A DNA stretch of 17,717 nt from CAG-917 sp051883555 (GTDB taxonomy: Bacteria; Bacillota; Clostridia; Christensenellales; CAG-917), in assembly GCA_051883555.1 (NCBI GenBank), contig JBJETY010000002.1, positions 1-17,717 of the forward strand. The letters are read 5' to 3'. The notes below the pieces were generated by a model, which had not been told where the DNA came from, ran no database searches, and saw nothing but the letters and a program-made list of their open reading frames with translations. Below, piece by piece: positions 12,816 through 17,717 of the stretch. Every line of letters starts with the position of its first letter. Within the stretch, counting starts at the first letter, position 1. Position numbers and translations under genes: made by a program.

Positions 12816-14357
12816 TTATTCCCATTTTGCTTCGAGAGAAACGTCTTTACCGATTTCGAAAGTATATACAAGGTCGGACGAAACTTTTACGCCGTCAGAG
12901 TACCAACCGTCGAAAACCGATTCTTCTTTTGCTATCGCCGTTACCGTGACTTGCGAGCCGGAGTCGAAAGCGGTTTTCGGTTTAAGGTCGTCGGGTTTTT
13001 GTTGAGTAATCGAAAAAGTTCTGTCCTTTGAAGTATTGGTAAAAGTCGGAACGATTTCTAACTGATATACTTCGCCGCTTTCAAGGTTGTCGAACGTCAG
13101 CGACTGATCCGTCGTTTTTATTTCTATTGTTTTATTTGAAATAAGCGTGGTGCCGTCGGCCTTTCTCAAAACGTAGTTGAGCTGATAAATTGCCGAGCCT
13201 TTAAAACTGAACGTTGCAAAGTCCGTCATTGCAGTCGAAAAATAGATATTATATTTGTTTTGTTGATTTTTGTAAAAAGTGAAAGTATTTAACATTCCGA
13301 CGTTTAAATGATAATTGCCGCTTGCCGAAAACCATTTTGCATATAAAGTAGAGTCCGATAAGACGTAATTTCTGTCCCAAAGCGCGGTAAGTTCCGCATC
13401 GGTATAATAGCCGACCAAAAGAACGTCCTTGTCGGCGATTTTACCCGTGGCGTAATTATATTGCGGCGGATTTGAAAGACTCACCGTTTCGCTTGAGATT
13501 GCAGAAGTTACGGCGTCTCCGTAATTATAATTTACCGTGCATACGTTGCCCGTAACGACCGACCCTTTTGACGTATCGGTTGAGAGAGAAACGGAATATT
13601 TAACGATTTCCCATTTTGCGGTAAGCGTAATTTCGCTGTCGGTCAAAATCCAGGTTTCTACAATTCCGTCGCTTGCGGTAATCTGAGTGCCGTCGCTTGC
13701 GAAATATCCGAGAAAAACGTATTCGCTTTTCGTAGGTACGGAGAAAACCGTTTTATCGCCGAAAGTCGCGTCGGTTGCAAGTTCGGTTTTATCGCCGTCA
13801 AACTTTCCGCCGTTCGCATCGAGTTTTACGGAGGTAGTTTTTCCGCTGAAAACCGCTTCGAGCGTTATATCCGTATGAGGCATGGAAAGGTTGTAAGGAT
13901 TGTCTTTTATCAAAGCGTCGCCGTACGAAAATCCGATAAATTCATATCCGTTTTCCGGCACGGCTTTGATTTCAACCGTTTGGCGATATTTATATTTCGT
14001 TGCCGTCGGCATAACCACGGTTCCTTTAGTTTCGTCCCACGTCACGGACAAAGAATATTCGTTTTCGTCGTACGTCGCATAAAGAGAAAGATTGCTTTTT
14101 ACGTTATTTATAATTCTGTCGGTTATGATTTCTTCTCCGCATTTCCAACCTGAAAAGGTATATCCGTCTTTTACGGGATTGGACGGCGCGACGACGCTTC
14201 CGCCGCTCGTTACGGTTTTTTCGCTTATAAGGATACCACCGTCGTAAAATTTAACGGTAAAAGTATCGGAGTCGTTGCAAGCGCATAAAACTGCGGCGAC
14301 CAAAGATAACGTTATTATTATCAATAAAAGTTTATTTAAAGTAAGTTTCTTTTTCAC
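12816..14357 (-). CDS. Surface lipoprotein with InlB-type B repeats
   Basis: A 513-residue predicted lipoprotein. Residues 1-27 are a basic, hydrophobic signal peptide ending in the lipobox L24-C-A-C27. At least three InlB-B/Listeria-Bacteroides-type modules follow (about 31-98, 172-250 and 465-513). They are recognised by the ends G-Y-T-F-S-G-W, E-Y-V-F-L-G-Y and S-V-F-D-G-W, each followed by a terminal L-Y-A-T-Y, L-T-A-K-W or L-E-A-K-W. More divergent copies lie at about 100-172 and 250-345. Residues about 346-445 look like an unrelated beta-sandwich. Such proteins are anchored outside the membrane and probably bind glycans or host or cell-wall partners; the ligand is unknown. I chose the GTG at 14357: it gives an ideal signal peptide and lies 6 bp after a consensus promoter, whereas the longer TTG frame from 14411 runs through that promoter. 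Confidence 0.82.
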   Translation of the reverse strand: MKKKLTLNKLLLIIITLSLVAAVLCACNDSDTFTVKFYDGGILISEKTVTSGGSVVAPSNPVKDGYTFSGWKCGEEIITDRIINNVKSNLSLYATYDENEYSLSVTWDETKGTVVMPTATKYKYRQTVEIKAVPENGYEFIGFSYGDALIKDNPYNLSMPHTDITLEAVFSGKTTSVKLDANGGKFDGDKTELATDATFGDKTVFSVPTKSEYVFLGYFASDGTQITASDGIVETWILTDSEITLTAKWEIVKYSVSLSTDTSKGSVVTGNVCTVNYNYGDAVTSAISSETVSLSNPPQYNYATGKIADKDVLLVGYYTDAELTALWDRNYVLSDSTLYAKWFSASGNYHLNVGMLNTFTFYKNQQNKYNIYFSTAMTDFATFSFKGSAIYQLNYVLRKADGTTLISNKTIEIKTTDQSLTFDNLESGEVYQLEIVPTFTNTSKDRTFSITQQKPDDLKPKTAFDSGSQVTVTAIAKEESVFDGWYSDGVKVSSDLVYTFEIGKDVSLEAKWE

Positions 14358-14363
14358 AAATTT

Positions 14364-14392
14364 ATGATATATGTATTTGTCGAAGTTGTCAA
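14364..14392 (-). promoter_or_regulatory. Promoter giving a leaderless lipoprotein mRNA
   Basis: TTGACA (14392-14387), a 17-bp spacer and TATCAT (14369-14364) on the minus strand. AAATTT and then the GTG at 14357 follow, so the start codon coincides with the expected +1. No Shine-Dalgarno sequence is present. Confidence 0.75.
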
Positions 14393-14444
14393 CCTGACTT
14401 TTAAAAAGCAATCTGACAAAATTTAGACATACGGTTAAATTCGA

Positions 14445-14473
14445 TTGCTATTCTTTGTAAATTGTGGTATTAT
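14445..14473 (+). promoter_or_regulatory. Promoter of the pyr operon
   Basis: TTGCTA (14445-14450), a 17-bp spacer and TATTAT (14468-14473), with a start expected near 14480. The leader is only about 20 nt and carries a GGAG site before the pyrB ATG, leaving no room for a PyrR-type attenuator. It diverges from the lipoprotein promoter, with 52 bp between the two -35 boxes. Confidence 0.6.
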
Positions 14474-14500
14474 TCGATAAACAAAGTCCGGAGATGAAAT

Positions 14501-15376
14501 ATGAAAGGATTGTTTACTTTAAGTACGGTAAGTCCCGAAAAAATCATTGAAATTATTGACCTTGCTTTACGTTTCAAAAGAGGAGAAACAAAAGTTTCTT
14601 ATCCGGGAAAGAGCATGGCGACTTTGTTTTTTGAAAATTCAACGAGAACGCAATACAGCTTTCAGATGGCTATGATAAAACTCGGCATTACGCCTGTTCC
14701 TTTCAGCAGCGTCGGTTCTTCGCTTGCAAAAGGGGAGAGTCTTTACGACACGGTAAAGACGTTTGAAGCATTGGGCGTCGACGGCGTTGTCATTCGTCAT
14801 AGTAAAGACGGTTATTACAGGGATTTGGATTCTGTCCGAATCCCTATTTTTAACGGCGGCGACGGCAAGAGCGATCACCCGACTCAGACTTTGCTTGACC
14901 TTATGACTATATATGAAGAATTCGGGCATTTCGACGGACTTGACGTTTGTCTCGTCGGCGATATAAAGCATAGCAGAGTGGCGCACGGAAACGCCGAAGT
15001 TATGAAGAGACTTAAAATGAACGTACATATTGCAGGTCCTGCCGAAATGTTGGACGATACGGCAAAAGTTTTAACTCTTGACGAAGCCGTCGAAAAATGC
15101 GACGTAATCAATTTGCTCAGAGTACAGTTCGAACGTCACAGCGAAAAACTTGATATGGACGAAGCGGAATATCTCAAAAATTACGGAATGACTCTTGAAA
15201 GAGTTGAAAAAATGAAAGACAAAGCAATTATTATTCATCCGGCGCCTATCAATCGCGGAATTGAAATTCAAAGCGAAGTAGCCGAGTGTGAAAAAAGCAG
15301 AATATTTAAACAGATGACGAACGGCGTATTCGTCAGAATGGCCGTTATATCAATGGTATTGGAGGACAAGTTATGA
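14501..15376 (+). CDS. pyrB: Aspartate carbamoyltransferase catalytic chain
   Basis: A 291-residue transcarbamoylase joining carbamoyl phosphate and aspartate to N-carbamoyl-aspartate, the second step of de novo pyrimidine synthesis. The carbamoyl-phosphate site reads S47-T-R-T50. The 80s-type loop S-L-A-K-G-E-S, V-I-R-H, H126-P-T-Q129, R207-V-Q-F-E-R and H246-P-A-P-I-N-R-G are all present. The residues after S-T-R-T (Q-Y-S-F-Q) depart from the common R-x-S-F-E. Length is a little below the usual 305 or so. No regulatory chain gene (pyrI) follows; the next gene is pyrC, overlapping by 4 nt (ATGA). The start has a GGAG site 8 nt upstream. The call is secure. Confidence 0.96.
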   Translation: MKGLFTLSTVSPEKIIEIIDLALRFKRGETKVSYPGKSMATLFFENSTRTQYSFQMAMIKLGITPVPFSSVGSSLAKGESLYDTVKTFEALGVDGVVIRHSKDGYYRDLDSVRIPIFNGGDGKSDHPTQTLLDLMTIYEEFGHFDGLDVCLVGDIKHSRVAHGNAEVMKRLKMNVHIAGPAEMLDDTAKVLTLDEAVEKCDVINLLRVQFERHSEKLDMDEAEYLKNYGMTLERVEKMKDKAIIIHPAPINRGIEIQSEVAECEKSRIFKQMTNGVFVRMAVISMVLEDKL

Positions 15377-16590
15377 TTTTTAAAAACGTACTTGTCCTTT
15401 TTGATGGCGAAAAAAAGTTGGTTGACGTTGAAATCGAAAAGGACACGATAGTCAGAATCGATACGGATTTAAAAGGAGAATGTTTTGACCTTAAAGGCGG
15501 TTTTCTGACGAGCGGAGCGATAGACGCGCACGCCCATTTCAGAGACCCCGGTTTTACTGCCAAAGGAACTGTTGCTACGGAATCTTTAAGCGCCGTAAAA
15601 GGAGGAGTGTTTACCGCTTTTTCGATGCCGAATCTTAATCCCGTACCCGATAGCGTAAAGAATCTTAAAGTGCAGAAGGAAATCATAAAAAGGGATAGTC
15701 GTATAAAAATTTTCCCTTATGCGTCTTTGACCGTCGGAGAAAAGGGAGAAACATTAAGCGACATCGAGAGCCTTCAGAACGAAGTAATTGCCTTTTCCGA
15801 CGACGGAAAGTGCGTAAACGATTTATCGGTTTTAAAAGAAGGAATGGAAAGAGTTGAAAAAACGGGAAAGATTATTGCTTCTCATGCCGAAGCGGCAGGA
15901 TATTCTGATACGCCGCTTGCGGAAATAAAGGCGGTCGAACGGGAGTTGATTCTTGTCAAAGATACGAAAGTAAAGTATCATTTCTGCCATCTTTCGACGG
16001 CGGAAAGTCTTGAACTTGTGCGACAGGCAAAGGCGGACGGAATTGACGTAACGTGCGAAGTTACGCCTCACCACTTATCGCTTGCGGCAACGGGAACGAC
16101 GGACGCAAATTTTAAAATGAATCCGCCGCTCAGAAGCAAAAAGGATATGCTTGCAACGGTCGCGGCAATAGTCAACGGCGTTGCGGATTTTGCAGCAACA
16201 GACCACGCGCCGCATACGAGAGAAGAAAAGGCTTTGAGTTGGGAAAAAGCGCCTTACGGAATAATAGGATTTGAAACGCTATATCCCGTGCTTATCACAA
16301 CGCTTTATAAAACGGGACTTATGGGCTTAGACGATATAGAAAGGATAACGTCAAAAGCCGTAGCCGCCAGATTCGGAATCGAATACGGCAAAATAGCGGT
16401 CGGAAAAAAGGCTACTTTTTGCGTGCTGAATTTAAACGAAAAGAGAAAGTATACCGAAAAAGAAATACTTTCAAAGAGCGTAAACTCGCCTTATATAGGA
16501 ATGGAAATGTACGGTTTCAATATGCTTAGCGTGATAAACGGTAGAATCGAATATATCGAGCAGGAGGAATTATGCCAAACAAAATTTTGA
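15373..16590 (+). CDS. pyrC: Dihydroorotase
   Basis: A 405-residue class I dihydroorotase, a zinc amidohydrolase that cyclises carbamoyl-aspartate to dihydroorotate, the step after PyrB. The metal motif H53-A-H55-F-R-D-P-G sits at the end of the first barrel strand. Later ligand or substrate blocks are A-S-H-A-E, Y-H-F-C-H, T-P-H-H and A-T-D277-H-A-P-H, with catalytic Asp277. The N-terminal and C-terminal parts form the small beta domain usual in this class. The start overlaps the pyrB stop (ATGA) with GGAGG 7-8 nt upstream, and the end overlaps carA by 19 nt, so translation is coupled along the operon. The call is secure. Confidence 0.96.
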   Translation: MIFKNVLVLFDGEKKLVDVEIEKDTIVRIDTDLKGECFDLKGGFLTSGAIDAHAHFRDPGFTAKGTVATESLSAVKGGVFTAFSMPNLNPVPDSVKNLKVQKEIIKRDSRIKIFPYASLTVGEKGETLSDIESLQNEVIAFSDDGKCVNDLSVLKEGMERVEKTGKIIASHAEAAGYSDTPLAEIKAVERELILVKDTKVKYHFCHLSTAESLELVRQAKADGIDVTCEVTPHHLSLAATGTTDANFKMNPPLRSKKDMLATVAAIVNGVADFAATDHAPHTREEKALSWEKAPYGIIGFETLYPVLITTLYKTGLMGLDDIERITSKAVAARFGIEYGKIAVGKKATFCVLNLNEKRKYTEKEILSKSVNSPYIGMEMYGFNMLSVINGRIEYIEQEELCQTKF

Positions 16591-17684
16591 TTCTTGAAAA
16601 CGGAAAGACGTTTTCGGGAGACGGTTTCGGTGCGGACGGAACGAAAATCGCCGAAATAGTTTTTAATACTTCTATGGTCGGATATCAGGAAATATTGTCC
16701 GACCCGTCGTATTGCGGACAGTTTGTTACTATGAGTTATCCGCTTATAGGCAATTATGGATTGACGGACGAAGACTACGAATCGAAAGGCATTTATATGT
16801 CGGGATTTATAGTCCGCGAATATAACGATATGCCGTCAAATTTCCGTTATACCATGACGTTGCAGGAGATGATGCAGACAAACGGAGTGGTAGGAATAAG
16901 CGGCGTAGATACGAGAGAACTTGTGAGAATTATCCGCGACGAAGGAAGCCAGAGAGCTATGATAACGGATATAGACGCAAACGTCGACGAGTGCATAAAG
17001 ATTTTGAAAGCGACGCCGTACGAAACCGAGCAGGTAAAAACGGTATCCACAAAAAGGATATGGCATTGCAGAACGCAGAATCCGAAGTTTACCGTCGTTG
17101 CCGTCGACTGCGGCATAAAGTATAACATCATAAGGAAATTTAACGAATGCGGAATAAACGTAATCGTCGTTCCTTACAACACGTCTGCCGAAGAAATACT
17201 TAGATTAAATCCGGACGGACTGTTTTTGTCAAACGGACCGGGCGACCCTGAAAACGTGCCGGAAGTTATAGAACTTGTAAGGGAAATAAAAGGAAAAATG
17301 CCTATCATGGGAATATGTCTTGGGCACCAGATAATCGGACTCAGTTATGGCGCAAAGACGTATAAAATGAAATTCGGACACAGAGGGGCAAACCACCCGG
17401 TAAAGAATTTGCTCAGCGGAAAAGTCGAAATAACGGCGCAGAATCACAGCTATGCCATAAAAGCCGACAGCTTAAAAGGAACGGGACTTATGGTTACGCA
17501 CGTAAATCTTATCGACGGCGAAGTCGAAGGAATGATTGACGAAGAAAACAAGGTTATATCCATTCAATATCACCCTGAGAGCGCGGCAGGTCCTGAAGAC
17601 AGCGGTTACATCTTCAGAATGTTCCTTAAAAATCTCGAAGCGAAAGCAGGAGGAAAGTTAAATGCCGAAAAGAACAGATATTAA
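16572..17684 (+). CDS. carA: Carbamoyl-phosphate synthase small (glutaminase) subunit
   Basis: A 370-residue glutamine-hydrolysing subunit that supplies ammonia to the large subunit for carbamoyl phosphate synthesis. The N-terminal CarA-specific domain (about residues 1-150) is followed by a class I glutamine amidotransferase domain. The nucleophile Cys249 is in G-I-C-L-G-H-Q, and the triad is completed by His334 and Glu336 in Q-Y-H-P-E-S. The oxyanion and substrate blocks N-G-P-G-D-P and Q-N-H-S-Y are present. A strong AGGAGG lies 4 nt before the ATG. It overlaps pyrC by 19 nt and carB by 23 nt. Placement inside the pyrimidine operon suggests the carbamoyl phosphate is mainly for UMP, though the enzyme could also serve arginine synthesis. 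Confidence 0.96.
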   Translation: MPNKILILENGKTFSGDGFGADGTKIAEIVFNTSMVGYQEILSDPSYCGQFVTMSYPLIGNYGLTDEDYESKGIYMSGFIVREYNDMPSNFRYTMTLQEMMQTNGVVGISGVDTRELVRIIRDEGSQRAMITDIDANVDECIKILKATPYETEQVKTVSTKRIWHCRTQNPKFTVVAVDCGIKYNIIRKFNECGINVIVVPYNTSAEEILRLNPDGLFLSNGPGDPENVPEVIELVREIKGKMPIMGICLGHQIIGLSYGAKTYKMKFGHRGANHPVKNLLSGKVEITAQNHSYAIKADSLKGTGLMVTHVNLIDGEVEGMIDEENKVISIQYHPESAAGPEDSGYIFRMFLKNLEAKAGGKLNAEKNRY

Positions 17685-17717
17685 AAAGATTTTGGTCATA
17701 GGCAGCGGTCCGATAGT
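17662..17717 (+). CDS. carB: Carbamoyl-phosphate synthase large subunit, N-terminus only
   Basis: Only the first 18 codons are inside the window. The start M-P-K-R-T-D-I-K-K-I-L-V-I-G-S-G-P-I is the very conserved N-terminus of CarB, leading into the first ATP-grasp half. AGGAGG (17648-17653) lies 8 nt before the ATG, within the end of carA. The gene is cut by the window edge and not visibly damaged. Confidence 0.92.
   Translation, partial: MPKRTDIKKILVIGSGPI

Noticed and set aside
14358..14411. Longer start of the InlB-type lipoprotein
   Set aside because: The extension would precede the signal peptide with 18 polar residues and contains the TTGACA/TATCAT promoter.

Overview
The window reads as a chromosomal segment of an anaerobic, endospore-forming member of the Bacillota (Clostridia or a close relative). 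This rests on a PerR–rubrerythrin pair with the reversed domain order known from clostridia, a complete gerA-type germinant receptor operon, AT-rich intergenic DNA, frequent ATA and AGA codons, and good AGGAGG-type ribosome binding sites inside operons. No phage, insertion sequence, CRISPR array, tRNA or rRNA was found. I do not assign a genus.

Layout. (1) 9-1174, minus: perR then a reverse-type rubrerythrin, behind a near-consensus sigma-A promoter with an AT palindrome just downstream of the predicted transcription start. (2) 1463-3769, minus: a catalytically degenerate alpha/beta-hydrolase-like protein followed 7 nt later by signal peptidase I, ending in a terminator that contains the lepB stop codon. 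(3) 3770-4922: a small low-complexity hypothetical gene on plus, flanked by gene-poor DNA with degenerate tandem repeats. (4) 4923-8516, minus: gerAA-gerAB-gerAC. (5) 8785-12510, plus: an amidohydrolase, then purB-purA (the IMP to AMP branch), with an attenuator-like leader before purB and a bidirectional terminator after purA. (6) 12511-14392: another repeat-rich spacer and, on minus, a lipoprotein made of InlB-type repeats. (7) 14445-end, plus: the pyrimidine operon pyrB-pyrC-carA-carB, with overlapping genes and carB cut by the window edge.

The most interesting signal is regulatory. Three genes (hydrolase, amidohydrolase, InlB-type lipoprotein) have TTGAC(A/T)-17 bp-TANNNT promoters whose -10 box lies only 6-7 bp before a start codon with no Shine-Dalgarno sequence, so their mRNAs should be leaderless. 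lepB has the same -10 arrangement without a good -35. The purB promoter has the identical geometry, but there the GTG at the predicted +1 opens a 19-codon reading frame whose stop codon lies inside a strong intrinsic terminator just before the purB ribosome binding site. That looks like a leaderless leader peptide controlling an attenuator. All of this is inferred from sequence and has not been tested.
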